Made by a program: the position numbers and the translations under genes
Notes under the pieces: generated by a model
The model's input: only the letters and a program-made list of their open reading frames with translations
Told to the model about the DNA's origin: nothing
Database searches by the model: none
Origin: Spirosoma sp. 48-14
GTDB taxonomy: Bacteria; Bacteroidota; Bacteroidia; Cytophagales; Spirosomataceae
DNA: 64,000 nucleotides
NCBI RefSeq assembly: GCF_001898575.1
Contig: NZ_MKUD01000003.1
Coordinates: forward strand, 1-64,000
Direction of reading: 5' to 3'
In this document: positions 45,829 to 53,826 of the stretch, piece by piece
How positions within the stretch are numbered: position 1 is the stretch's first letter
Layout: the number at the start of each line of letters is the position of its first letter

Positions 45829-46755
45829 ATGCAGGAGCCTGTAAATCGACGGCAGTTTCTTACAACGGCTGGCCTCTCCACGCTAGCTCTTACGATAGGC
45901 ACCTCCCGACTAGCTGCCTTCGCTACCAATCCATCTGGCCTTAAGATAGCCTATTCGGCCATTACTTGGGGTGGTAACGACGCTCAGGCCATCAGCGATC
46001 TGGCAGCACTTGGTTTTAAAGGCATTCAGCTTCGGGCTAATACCTTTGGCCCTTACAAAGCCAAACCATCTGAACTGAAGGCGCTGCTCGAGCAGCATCA
46101 TCTGGCACTGGCTATGTTCTCAAGTGGCAACGTAGAAATCGACCCAGCCAAAGAGCAGAGTACGATTGATATGCACGTTGCTCATGCCAGTTTTGTAAAA
46201 GCACTGGGAGGTTCGGCTATTCAGCTGACCAACTCAGCCCGCCCTAAAGATCGGCTCCCAACCACGGAAGAACTGAAACGACTAGCGACCGTGATGAATG
46301 AAATCGGTAAGCAAACCGCCGACCTGGGCGTTCAGGCATCGTACCACAACCACATGCATCAACTTGGCGAAACACCTGAAGAGGTTGATGTGATTGTGCA
46401 GGCCATGAACCCTAAATACGTAAAGCTTGAACTGGATATTGCCCACTATAAACAGGGTGGAGGGCAACCTGAAAAAGCGGTGAAACAATACAAGGATATT
46501 ATTTATGCGTTGCACCTGAAAGATACGATGTCGCCCCTGCCCGATAAACCCAACGATCCGAAAGCCTATAAATTCGTTGAGTTAGGTCGTGGGAATGTCG
46601 ATGTTCCGGCCGTGTTCAAAGCCCTGGAAGACATCAAGTTCAAAGGCTGGGGCATAATCGAGCTGGATGGCGTACCCGAAAAAGACAAAACACCCCTCCA
46701 GTGCGCTCAGATCAATAAAGATTACATCACAAAAACCTTACATCATCAATTGTGA
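45829..46755 (+). CDS. TIM-barrel sugar isomerase/epimerase with twin-arginine signal
   Basis: 308 residues. A Tat-like signal NRRQFLTTAGLSTLALT indicates export of the folded protein. The remainder is an AP-endonuclease-2-type TIM barrel (IAYSAITWGGNDAQA, YHNHMHQLGETPEEV, LELDIAHYKQGGG, HLKDTMSPL, WGIIELDGVPEKD) with the metal-binding Glu/His/Asp pattern of xylose-isomerase-like epimerases. It probably isomerises or epimerises a keto-sugar in the periplasm. Neighbours are a DUF1080 protein and a Gfo/Idh/MocA dehydrogenase, the set seen in 3-keto-glycoside pathways. Confidence 0.88.
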   Translation: MQEPVNRRQFLTTAGLSTLALTIGTSRLAAFATNPSGLKIAYSAITWGGNDAQAISDLAALGFKGIQLRANTFGPYKAKPSELKALLEQHHLALAMFSSGNVEIDPAKEQSTIDMHVAHASFVKALGGSAIQLTNSARPKDRLPTTEELKRLATVMNEIGKQTADLGVQASYHNHMHQLGETPEEVDVIVQAMNPKYVKLELDIAHYKQGGGQPEKAVKQYKDIIYALHLKDTMSPLPDKPNDPKAYKFVELGRGNVDVPAVFKALEDIKFKGWGIIELDGVPEKDKTPLQCAQINKDYITKTLHHQL

Positions 46756-46758
46756 TTG

Positions 46759-46836
46759 AGCGATTGAGTGATTAAGTGAACAACAGACGCGTAGATTTCT
46801 CACTCAACCACTCTTTCGCTCAATCACTCAATCGCT
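46759..46836. repeat. Intercistronic hairpin of GATTGAG units
   Basis: 46759-46780 pairs with 46815-46836 over 22 bases with two mismatches. It starts 3 bases after one stop codon and ends one base before the next start codon (46838), filling the whole space between the isomerase and DUF1080 genes. Confidence 0.65.
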
Positions 46837-46837
46837 T

Positions 46838-47578
46838 ATGAAACAACTAATCATCGGTGCTGCTCTGCTCGGTTTACTGGCGTTTGACAAGCCACAAACG
46901 CCCAACACGTTAACTGACAAAGAGAAAAAAGAAGGCTGGAAACTACTTTTCGATGGTAAAACAACGAATGGATGGCGAGGGGCTTACAAAGATAAATTCC
47001 CCGAAAAAGGCTGGAGTGTAACGGATGGTATGTTGACCATTCAACAATCGGACGGATCCGAATCGCAAAGTTTCGGTGATATTGTCACCGATGGTGAGTA
47101 CAGCGACTTCGATCTTATGTTTGATTTTAAACTGACCGAAGGTGCCAACAGTGGTGTAAAATACTTCGTCGTTGAGCATTCGCCTAAGCCAAAAGGCTCT
47201 GCTTTCGGCCTGGAATTTCAGGTGTTGGACGATGATAAGCATCCTGATGCTAAAATGGGTCGAAACGGAAATCGCACTGTCGGTTCATTGTATGATCTGA
47301 TTCCAGCATCGGGCAAAAAAGCCAACCCGATCGGCGAATGGAATACAGGCAGAGTGGTATCGAAAGGTAAGCATGTGGAGCACTGGCTCAACGGCACGAA
47401 GGTCGTCGAATACGAGCGAGGCAGTGAAAAATTCCGTGAACTGGTCGCTATGAGCAAGTATAAAGCGCCCGACTACAACGCCAACGGACGGTTTGGTGAA
47501 GCACCCAAAGGGCATATTCTGCTTCAGGATCACGGAAACCGGGTTTATTACCGCAACATGAAGATAAGAACACTTTAA
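46838..47578 (+). CDS. Secreted DUF1080 protein (3-keto-disaccharide hydrolase family)
   Basis: 246 residues. A hydrophobic N-terminus ([14 protein letters not shown]) acts as a signal. The DUF1080 pattern is clear: [53 protein letters not shown] and [16 protein letters not shown] at the end. Characterised members cleave 3-keto-glycosides after a Gfo/Idh/MocA enzyme has oxidised carbon 3. The next gene encodes such an enzyme. It is expected to act in the periplasm together with the Tat-exported isomerase. Confidence 0.9.
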   Translation: MKQLIIGAALLGLLAFDKPQTPNTLTDKEKKEGWKLLFDGKTTNGWRGAYKDKFPEKGWSVTDGMLTIQQSDGSESQSFGDIVTDGEYSDFDLMFDFKLTEGANSGVKYFVVEHSPKPKGSAFGLEFQVLDDDKHPDAKMGRNGNRTVGSLYDLIPASGKKANPIGEWNTGRVVSKGKHVEHWLNGTKVVEYERGSEKFRELVAMSKYKAPDYNANGRFGEAPKGHILLQDHGNRVYYRNMKIRTL

Positions 47579-47649
47579 TCAGGTACCGGACACACGGGTC
47601 TGGCCCTTCTTTTTTATTTTTACAGTCAAACGTTTCCCTTTCAAATCAC

Positions 47650-48975
47650 ATGGAAAATCGTCGTGATTTTATAAAAAAATCTGCACTGGCCGGGCTCGGC
47701 ATGAGCTTCTCGGCAGGTAGCTACGCTCGCATCCTGGGTTCGAACGACCGGGTTCGGGTGGGTATTGTCGGCTTCTCCGATCGCTTCCGCCAATCGCTGG
47801 CCCCTGCTTTTGCAGAACATGCCAAAACGCAGAATTTTGCGTTCGTAGCCGTTTCCGACATCTGGAATCGTCGTCGTGAAGAGGCTGATGCATACCTTAA
47901 AGGCAAAGGTCTGAACGACAGCAACTTCTTCAAAGCGCGTAACAACGACGAATTGTTCGAACGGAAAGACGTCGATGCGGTCATTATCAGTACCGCCGAC
48001 TTCCAGCACGCATTGCATTGCGCGGCTGCTGTTGAATCAGGTCATGATGTCTATTGCGAAAAGCCGTTTGCCGAATCGCTCGAAGATGCCCGGAAAGCTC
48101 TGAAAGCTGTAGAAAGCTCCAAAAAGATCGTTCAGATTGGATCACAGCGTCGTTCGGCACCCAACTACCATTCGGCCAATGAATTTATCCGGTCAGGTAA
48201 ATTCGGTGATATTACCATGGTTGAAATGACCTGGAACGTAAACCAGCCTGGTCGCTGGCGCCGGGCTAAACTCGTTTCCGAAATTCGGAAAGAAGATACC
48301 GACTGGGATCGTTACCAACTCAACCGCCCCAAAGTAGCCTGGGATCCACGCAAATACCTTGAGTTCCGGTTGTTCTACCCCTACTCATCAGGGATTCCTG
48401 GGCAGTGGATGTCGCACCAGATTGATACGGTACACTGGTTCAGTGGGCTGGATCATCCGCGCTCGGTAGTGGCCAATGGCGGGATCTATAGCTGGAAAGA
48501 TGGCCGTACGAATGCTGATACCTTCACGGCGGTATTCGATTATGGCCCGGATAATGACAAGGCCAAAGGCTTCCAGGTATTATATTCTTCCCGTATGAAC
48601 AACGAAGCGGGTGGTGTGAAAGAATACTACTACTCAAACGGGGGTATGATCAACCTTGACACCAACAAGATTTCACCCGAAGGAGGCCTGGAAGAGAAAT
48701 ATGCAAAGGACATGGGCATGAAAGCAAATCTTCTGCCCAGCATGTCGCTTGGCGAAGCGGCTAAAGTTGAAACATCGGCGAACACGGGGGGTGATCCAAT
48801 GACGTCTTTACACATGCTGAACTGGATGGAATGCGTTCGGAGCCGCAAAGAGCCCAATGCGCCCGCTCGCGTTGGGTTCAATCACTCAGTCGCCAACATC
48901 ATGGCTACGATGGCGTTACACACCGGCAAACGTGTGACCTGGGATTCTACTAAGCAGGATGTGGTAGTGAGCTAA
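47650..48975 (+). CDS. Gfo/Idh/MocA-family oxidoreductase with twin-arginine signal
   Basis: 441 residues. Tat signal ENRRDFIKKSALAGLGMSFS, then the NAD-binding fold VRVGIVGFSDRF (about 35-46), the conserved substrate lysine in DVYCEKPFAE (EKP motif), and a C-terminal alpha/beta domain with WMSHQIDTVHWFSG. Such enzymes oxidise sugar hydroxyls using a tightly bound nicotinamide cofactor, which explains Tat export of the folded protein. In this operon it is the likely 3-dehydrogenase feeding the DUF1080 hydrolase. The physiological electron acceptor is not visible. Confidence 0.92.
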   Translation: MENRRDFIKKSALAGLGMSFSAGSYARILGSNDRVRVGIVGFSDRFRQSLAPAFAEHAKTQNFAFVAVSDIWNRRREEADAYLKGKGLNDSNFFKARNNDELFERKDVDAVIISTADFQHALHCAAAVESGHDVYCEKPFAESLEDARKALKAVESSKKIVQIGSQRRSAPNYHSANEFIRSGKFGDITMVEMTWNVNQPGRWRRAKLVSEIRKEDTDWDRYQLNRPKVAWDPRKYLEFRLFYPYSSGIPGQWMSHQIDTVHWFSGLDHPRSVVANGGIYSWKDGRTNADTFTAVFDYGPDNDKAKGFQVLYSSRMNNEAGGVKEYYYSNGGMINLDTNKISPEGGLEEKYAKDMGMKANLLPSMSLGEAAKVETSANTGGDPMTSLHMLNWMECVRSRKEPNAPARVGFNHSVANIMATMALHTGKRVTWDSTKQDVVVS

Positions 48976-48982
48976 GTGTTCT

Positions 48983-49060
48983 GATGGATGATATAGGATG
49001 TATGATGTAGTACTTTGGTAGCCCATTACTATATGCTTCATACATCCTATGTCATCCATC
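48983..49060. repeat. Hairpin of GATGGATGA/TCATCCATC type between convergent genes
   Basis: 48983-49006 pairs with 49038-49060 with one or two mismatches (GATGTATG/CATACATC). The right arm overlaps the stop codon of the converging DUF2851 gene. It likely ends both transcripts. Confidence 0.6.
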
Positions 49061-50354
49061 ACTTTAACAGGGCTGCTCCTATCTGGCAACTTAAGCACTT
49101 TTTTACAGAACAAAACTCGTTATAGAGTTCAATAGCCGCCTGCGAGTCGAAAGCGGTACGGATACCCAGTCCGAGCGTATCCCAGCCTTCTGTCAAACGG
49201 TTTTTTTCGGCAGGTAATTGTTCCAACAAGCTGATAGCCCGATCAATATAAGCAGGCTCTCCCCGGTGGTGCGCATAAGCCGCTAATAAAGGCACCACAG
49301 CATTGACAATAATGCTAACAGCTGACGATTCTCCCAGCGTTGGAACCGTCTTTTCCGATGCTTTTCCAAATCGATAATGTGATTGCCAATACACAGAAGG
49401 TGTTATCTGTAAAGACTCCACAAGTAGTTTAGCATCGGCAGTTCCGGCAAATAGGGAAAACAAGCTGGCATTCCGCGTAATCAGGCAGGCTAACTGGGCA
49501 ACACGAAGAGTCGGGAAATTGGCAGGGCGCAACCTCCCCCACTTCCAGACATACGCCGACATCTGCTTATCCGTAAGCCCATATTTGGACGCCAAAAACC
49601 GATACTCACGCTCTAGAGTCTCTATATACGTATCCTGTCCTTTTGCATTCTCATCCAGTAAACCGGCTGTACCAAACAACAGTGCTTCAACCTGAACAAG
49701 ATTATCACGATGTTTTAACAAAGCTTTCAACGGCACAGACCGACTGAGTTGCTCCATAGGTTCTGCATTTGTCTTGAACCCCATCGTAATAGCCAGCAAT
49801 CGATAAGCCGTTTCTTCCCAATCTCCACCCGTACTATCAAACAAATCACGCACGACAACTGCCTTTCGCTCAAGCCGTTGCAGCATTGCCTTATCCAGCA
49901 TAGATGTTATTCGAAGTGGCGATACAGAGCGGAATCGCCCTGCACAGGGAATGGCGTCGGCCGATGTTGTGAGAAGGTGATATCGCTCAAGCAGTAAAGG
50001 GTCTGTACGATGATGTAGCTCAAGCGTTGGCAGAGCAGTTCCATTCGTCCGATTAACACGACGACCGGTTACTGCACTATCATCCTGCCACACCACATGA
50101 AGAATCACATTATCATAAGCCCGGTCATATTGATGCTTATGGACCAGCCAATCCGATGCCTGCGTATGCATCTCTACCGTTCCTACCCACTCGACATCGT
50201 TGATCAGCAAACGAGCATTGGTAAAATCAGGTCCTGCACCATGATTGCGGAAACCAGGTTGAAGAACCTGTATGGCATCACCCTCGGTTGTTGTTAGATT
50301 GACTCGCGAAAAGTATTGGTATTGCCAGATAAAATAAAGAAACGATTCCAGCAC
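49059..50354 (-). CDS. DUF2851-family protein
   Basis: 431 residues from a GTG at 50354 (the first residues then read VLESFLYFIWQYQYF, with V as initiator Met). The family normally starts with a similar helical segment followed by PGFRNHGAGPDFTNARLLI and VEMHTQASDWLVHKHQYD-type blocks, which are present. An ATG at 50390 would add 12 hydrophobic residues encoded in a repeat-like sequence. DUF2851 proteins are conserved in Bacteroidetes with unknown function. The C-terminus has paired cysteines (SVKKCLSCQIG). The mobile element begins just upstream. Confidence 0.8.
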   Translation of the reverse strand: MLESFLYFIWQYQYFSRVNLTTTEGDAIQVLQPGFRNHGAGPDFTNARLLINDVEWVGTVEMHTQASDWLVHKHQYDRAYDNVILHVVWQDDSAVTGRRVNRTNGTALPTLELHHRTDPLLLERYHLLTTSADAIPCAGRFRSVSPLRITSMLDKAMLQRLERKAVVVRDLFDSTGGDWEETAYRLLAITMGFKTNAEPMEQLSRSVPLKALLKHRDNLVQVEALLFGTAGLLDENAKGQDTYIETLEREYRFLASKYGLTDKQMSAYVWKWGRLRPANFPTLRVAQLACLITRNASLFSLFAGTADAKLLVESLQITPSVYWQSHYRFGKASEKTVPTLGESSAVSIIVNAVVPLLAAYAHHRGEPAYIDRAISLLEQLPAEKNRLTEGWDTLGLGIRTAFDSQAAIELYNEFCSVKKCLSCQIGAALLK

Positions 50355-50496
50355 AGGTATGATGTATAACAAACAGTGTATAATGTACAAGTATTTTTCT
50401 ATTTCGCGGCACTGGCCTATTTAGGCCAAACACTATCTAAAAGGCGTTTATCAACCTTGTTAAATTGTGTAAGTGGTTTAAGTGTTAACTATTTTG

Positions 50497-50817
50497 TTAA
50501 ACCAGTTGTGCCGCGTTCGGAAAAAAACGTTCCTGTAAATCAATGTATTTCCGTTGCCAATAAATTATCTCAGCTTGTAGTTTTTCGACCTTACTAGCAT
50601 CAGATGGGGCAACCGCTTGAGGTTCCCCTTTAAAGAATAAATCCATATCAATATCTAAGATTGATACGTATTTTTTTAGAATACGCCTTGTAAGCTTCTC
50701 AGCCTTAAAGTCACCTTCTACGGTAACTCTATGCATTTCTAGTGCATCTGCAAGCCTTTGAATATCAAAACCTTGCTCCTTAGCAATCTGCTTTAACTTC
50801 TTTCCGTGGTGCTCCAT
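50497..50817 (-). CDS. XRE-like helix-turn-helix repressor
   Basis: 106 residues from the ATG at 50817; a longer frame to 50919 would overlap the operator. The N-terminal 65 residues (KLKQIAKEQGFDIQRLADAL, then MHRVTVEGDFKAEKLTRRIL) form a lambda-repressor-like helical bundle, and the C-terminus (EKLQAEIIYWQRKYIDLQERF) is a short coiled coil for dimerisation. It faces the early operon across a large palindrome and is the probable regulator of the element switch. Similar helix-turn-helix plus coiled-coil proteins are common in Bacteroidetes phages. Confidence 0.8.
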   Translation of the reverse strand: MEHHGKKLKQIAKEQGFDIQRLADALEMHRVTVEGDFKAEKLTRRILKKYVSILDIDMDLFFKGEPQAVAPSDASKVEKLQAEIIYWQRKYIDLQERFFPNAAQLV

Positions 50818-50876
50818 TTTAAAATTTTCTTTGATTTTTTCTTTGATTACATCTTGCAAGGTGTGTATACTTGCCA

Positions 50877-50909
50877 CCGTTAAGACGGTAAAATTTACCG
50901 TTATAACGG
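50877..50909. promoter_or_regulatory. 33-bp palindromic operator between repressor and early operon
   Basis: CCGTT, three bases, ACGGTAAA, one base, TTTACCGT, three bases, AACGG: symmetric on both strands except for the spacers. It lies between the divergent starts at 50817 and 50951, 42 bases from the latter, so a bound dimer or dimer pair could block both promoters. Confidence 0.75.
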
Positions 50910-50950
50910 CAAAAAGCAAGTTAATTCTATCTTAAAACACTCCCTTTATT

Positions 50951-51235
50951 ATGCGTAAGAGAATAAGTAAAAGCAAAGGTTTAATTGGTCGCTTGTATGA
51001 TTTGGCTAAACCGTCGGAACAATTGATGTTCCGGGCCGAACTCCTTAAGGCTCAGGAACAGTATGGAACTGATTATGCAAAACGGTTTCGCGATCATTAC
51101 CAGTACTGCGAAAACCCCTATGAAGTGCTGTCGATCTATTTAGACTTAGCCCGTAAGCATTTGGGCTATGTCGATGGGCAACCTATGCCAACGGATTCAA
51201 TGTTAGAAACCCTTCAAATGGAGCAAGCCGCATGA
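50951..51235 (+). CDS. Small protein, first gene of the element early operon
   Basis: 94 residues, mostly helical and charged (GLIGRLYDLAKPSEQLMFRA, YGTDYAKRFRDHYQYC, YEVLSIYLDLARKHLG). I do not recognise a family. It starts 42 bases after the operator and overlaps the next gene by 4 bases (ATGA), so it is the first gene under repressor control. The soluble, basic N-terminus would suit a DNA- or protein-binding early function, but this is only a guess. Confidence 0.72.
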   Translation: MRKRISKSKGLIGRLYDLAKPSEQLMFRAELLKAQEQYGTDYAKRFRDHYQYCENPYEVLSIYLDLARKHLGYVDGQPMPTDSMLETLQMEQAA

Positions 51236-51519
51236 GAACGAACATTAAACAACAATTCATTAACAGGCTGTTAGAGACGAAAGAACCATTTTCGGCAACC
51301 TTTCAAGACCGACGCATAAGCCTAAACCAATCCGAAAGAATTACGTTTGAAAGGGTTGGAATAGACTGGTATGCCAATATAGAGCGTACACACACTCTTT
51401 TATGTGTTGGCAAATACACCGCAAATAGCGTACACCTGTACCGGCATATAGCTGGCTGTAAACTCTCTGTAATTATTCCCCTCTCCCAACTCCTTCACAT
51501 TCAACCTATCCAGCAATGA
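51232..51519 (+). CDS. Small early protein of unknown function
   Basis: 95 residues. The sequence is beta-rich (PFSATFQDRRISLNQSERITF, YANIERTHTLLCVGKYT, SVHLYRHIAGCKLSVIIPL), with no signal or membrane helix. No family is recognised. It overlaps its neighbours on both sides by 4-base ATGA junctions, indicating translational coupling in the early operon. Confidence 0.68.
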   Translation: MRTNIKQQFINRLLETKEPFSATFQDRRISLNQSERITFERVGIDWYANIERTHTLLCVGKYTANSVHLYRHIAGCKLSVIIPLSQLLHIQPIQQ

Positions 51520-51677
51520 CTAACCAACGTGACCAACTCCGTGAAATGCGTAGGCTCCTAGCCAGTGGCCGGGCCGATGATCGTAAGAAAGCCAAAGATA
51601 TTTTGGCGTCTATCGGACGACATACCAAGCAGGTAAAGAAAGAAGCAGGAAAACAGCAAACCAGCTTGTTCGACTAA
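51516..51677 (+). CDS. Very small basic protein in the early operon
   Basis: 53 residues (MTNQRDQLREMRRLLASGRA to QQTSLFD). Highly charged, with a basic helix rich in Arg and Lys and a final QTSLFD. The QxSLF end resembles a clamp-binding peptide (QxxLF), which would let it dock on the DNA polymerase sliding clamp; this is inference. It overlaps the previous gene by 4 bases and shares one base with the next (TAATG). Confidence 0.65.
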   Translation: MTNQRDQLREMRRLLASGRADDRKKAKDILASIGRHTKQVKKEAGKQQTSLFD

Positions 51678-52171
51678 TGAACGACATTCAAAATGGTTCT
51701 TACCTAATGGCCGGGGGAATCTGGGCGGAACTCAACAGGCGCAAATCATTTGCCCGGTTTGCGACCATTAAAAACCTACTCAGTAGCCACATTACCCGAA
51801 CGCTATACGACGAAAGCCGGGCCGATGTGTTAACCCTCATTAGCCGCAAAATCAGCCGCAAAGAATACCTGATAAAACGGCAGGATGAAGAATTTAACGA
51901 ACAACTACATAAACAGATAGCCAGCGTAGAAAGCGAAATTTCTACGCTGTTGGCGTTCGTAAAAGCCTTTGACCGTATGGCCGAATTTATGCAGGATGAA
52001 ACAGCCGGATTTGTCGAAGAATGGTATAAGACCAAACATCAGAATCTAATCTTAAACCAACTGCTCGACGCACAAACCGAACTAGCCCATACATGGGGCG
52101 AAACGGCTTTTAAACTCTATGGTGACTATATCCAGCAACAAGCCACTTCCACCAAGTTCACCAATGCCTAA
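51677..52171 (+). CDS. Helical early protein of unknown function
   Basis: 164 residues. Predominantly helical and charged, with a coiled-coil-like segment at about 65-105 (EYLIKRQDEEFNEQLHKQIA, SVESEISTLLAFVKAFDRMA). No membrane helix or signal. No family is recognised. Its start overlaps the preceding stop and its end overlaps the ATPase start by 8 bases, so it may work with the ATPase, for example as a loader or accessory replication factor. Confidence 0.68.
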   Translation: MNDIQNGSYLMAGGIWAELNRRKSFARFATIKNLLSSHITRTLYDESRADVLTLISRKISRKEYLIKRQDEEFNEQLHKQIASVESEISTLLAFVKAFDRMAEFMQDETAGFVEEWYKTKHQNLILNQLLDAQTELAHTWGETAFKLYGDYIQQQATSTKFTNA

Positions 52172-53288
52172 CGACATCGACGCGCTAATTGAGCGCAACA
52201 ACACCACTACGCCGGTAGTGCCTTTAGTCAGCAAAAAACCGTCAAAATGGAAATTTGATATTGCCGAACTAGACAGCAACCGGATAACCCACGAAACCAG
52301 CTTTCCCGAACCTATACCCGTTTTGAGCATCAACGGTTCAACCTATGCCGTAGAAAACGAATTGTCGATCATAACCGGGCTACCAAAAGCCGGTAAATCG
52401 GCAGTTATTACGGCCATGATAGCCGCGCCGTTCGTATCGGGGAAAGACATTGACACCCTAAGCATTACCGCGCCACCAGTTAAGGGGCGCAATGTCATTT
52501 ATATAGATACCGAAATGAGTAAAGGCAGTACGCAGAAGCTCCATAACCAAGTTTTGCGAATGATCGACGTAAAAACCACCCCTAAAAACCTTCGTTTCTG
52601 GAACTGGAAAAAGTACCGACCTGACGACCGTATCGAAGCCTTAAAAGCAACCTTTGAGCTAATCCCGGACATACATATCATTTTCATTGATGGTATAGCC
52701 GATTTTATGGCATCGGTCAACGATGAAGTAAAAGCTAACGAATTACTGGAAATGCTCGGAGACTACGCCGAAGAAAAGAAATGCACCATCATTACAGTGA
52801 TACACGAAAACTTTGGCAACGGGCAAGCTAGGGGCCACATCGGTAGTGGTTTAGGCCGGAAATGTGCCGGTACTATCTCGATCAAGAAAGACCGGGCCAA
52901 AGGCATTACCTCTATCGAATGTAAAACGCTCCGTCATGCTCCCGATTTTGACCCGGTATTTTGCCAATGGGACATTGATCTTAAACGGCTGGCGCTTGTA
53001 GACGAAACCATTGCAAAAGCTCTATCGAAGGAATCCAAGAAGACCGAAGAAGAATTAGAAGCCGAAGAACGCGAAAAGCTACGGGCTATATTTAAGCAGT
53101 CCTTTGGCATTGATACTATGCTCAGTAAGAAGGAGCTAACTACCCGCGTAACACGTTACTACAACCCAAACAAAGGCATCGTTTCAGAGAAGACCGCCGA
53201 CAGAGCCATTAAGGACGGTTTAGAATTTGGCTTATTCACCGTCGATGCTCAGAAGAATTACCAGCTAGTAAAAGACTCACCATTTTAA
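52164..53288 (+). CDS. RepA-like AAA ATPase (replication helicase type)
   Basis: 374 residues from the ATG at 52164; an in-frame ATG at 52119 would lie deep in the preceding gene. Walker A is GLPKAGKS at 72-79, Walker B IIFIDG at 172-177, and the sensor region HENFGNGQARGHIGSGLGRK follows at 214-233. This is the AAA_25/RepA pattern of small RecA-fold hexameric helicases of plasmids and phages. The C-terminus (about 290-374) is charged, with a possible winged-helix segment (LSKKELTTRVTRYYNPNKGI). It likely unwinds DNA at the origin-like region directly downstream. It has no membrane helix, so an inovirus Zot-type export ATPase is unlikely. Confidence 0.85.
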   Translation: MPNDIDALIERNNTTTPVVPLVSKKPSKWKFDIAELDSNRITHETSFPEPIPVLSINGSTYAVENELSIITGLPKAGKSAVITAMIAAPFVSGKDIDTLSITAPPVKGRNVIYIDTEMSKGSTQKLHNQVLRMIDVKTTPKNLRFWNWKKYRPDDRIEALKATFELIPDIHIIFIDGIADFMASVNDEVKANELLEMLGDYAEEKKCTIITVIHENFGNGQARGHIGSGLGRKCAGTISIKKDRAKGITSIECKTLRHAPDFDPVFCQWDIDLKRLALVDETIAKALSKESKKTEEELEAEEREKLRAIFKQSFGIDTMLSKKELTTRVTRYYNPNKGIVSEKTADRAIKDGLEFGLFTVDAQKNYQLVKDSPF

Positions 53289-53826
53289 CCTATGCCTTAA
53301 ATGACATAGCCCGGCCTGACAAGCCGGGTTTTTTGTTGTCGAAAATTGAACGATTCAAATTTTTAGACAAAGACAGACACCCCCCGATATATATAGACAG
53401 ACAGACAAAAATATATATAAGGTAAAAATGTCTGTCTGTCCAAAATGTCCAAACGATTTTAGACATTGTATTTGTCTAAGAATTTCCGAATGAAGCCACA
53501 AAAACAGGCTCAAAACAGAATAATGTTCCACACAATCAGCAATATCAGACCTATTGGCAGAATAATATTTTGGACAGACAGACAAAAAGGCCTTATATAT
53601 AAATATTGTCCGTGTCCGTGTCCAAATGTCTATGTCCAAATATTCTATAAATGGAGTAATCCGGCCAATGCCGGGCGATCTGTAAAGGGAGACGGGTACA
53701 ACTATTCGACAACTTTTTGAGGACTTTCTAAGGTCTTTACGACCATTCGGCCATTTTTCGGGTAGGACTTTTCGACAACTTTTTAGCTAGCTTTACATAT
53801 AATAGATTATATAACAGATTTAAAGT
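53289..53826. other. Repeat-rich, origin-like intergenic region
   Basis: Beyond the terminator the region is AT-rich and full of short repeats. TGTCCAAA occurs at 53437, 53446, 53619 and 53633 and inverted at 53569. An 18-bp perfect inverted repeat joins 53429-53446 with 53567-53584. TATATATAAGG (53411-53421) mirrors CCTTATATATA (53591-53601). TTAGACA/TGTCTAA form a small stem at 53459-53479. TTCGACAACTTTTT is repeated at 53705 and 53771. The pattern next to a RepA-like gene suggests a replication origin. I see no gene here. Confidence 0.6.
53308..53334 (+). terminator. Intrinsic terminator after the RepA-like gene
   Basis: CCCGGC (53310-53315) pairs with GCCGGG (53323-53328), followed by T6. 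It ends the early operon 20 bases after the stop. Confidence 0.88.

Noticed and set aside
52164..53288. Zot-type assembly ATPase of a filamentous phage
   Set aside because: There is no membrane helix, and the Walker A (GLPKAGKS) with the HENFGNGQARG segment fits RepA/AAA_25 helicases.
53355..53720. Open frames on both strands in the repeat-rich region
   Set aside because: They arise from GACA/TGTC repeats and have no domain or good start. The sequence is better explained as an origin-like region.
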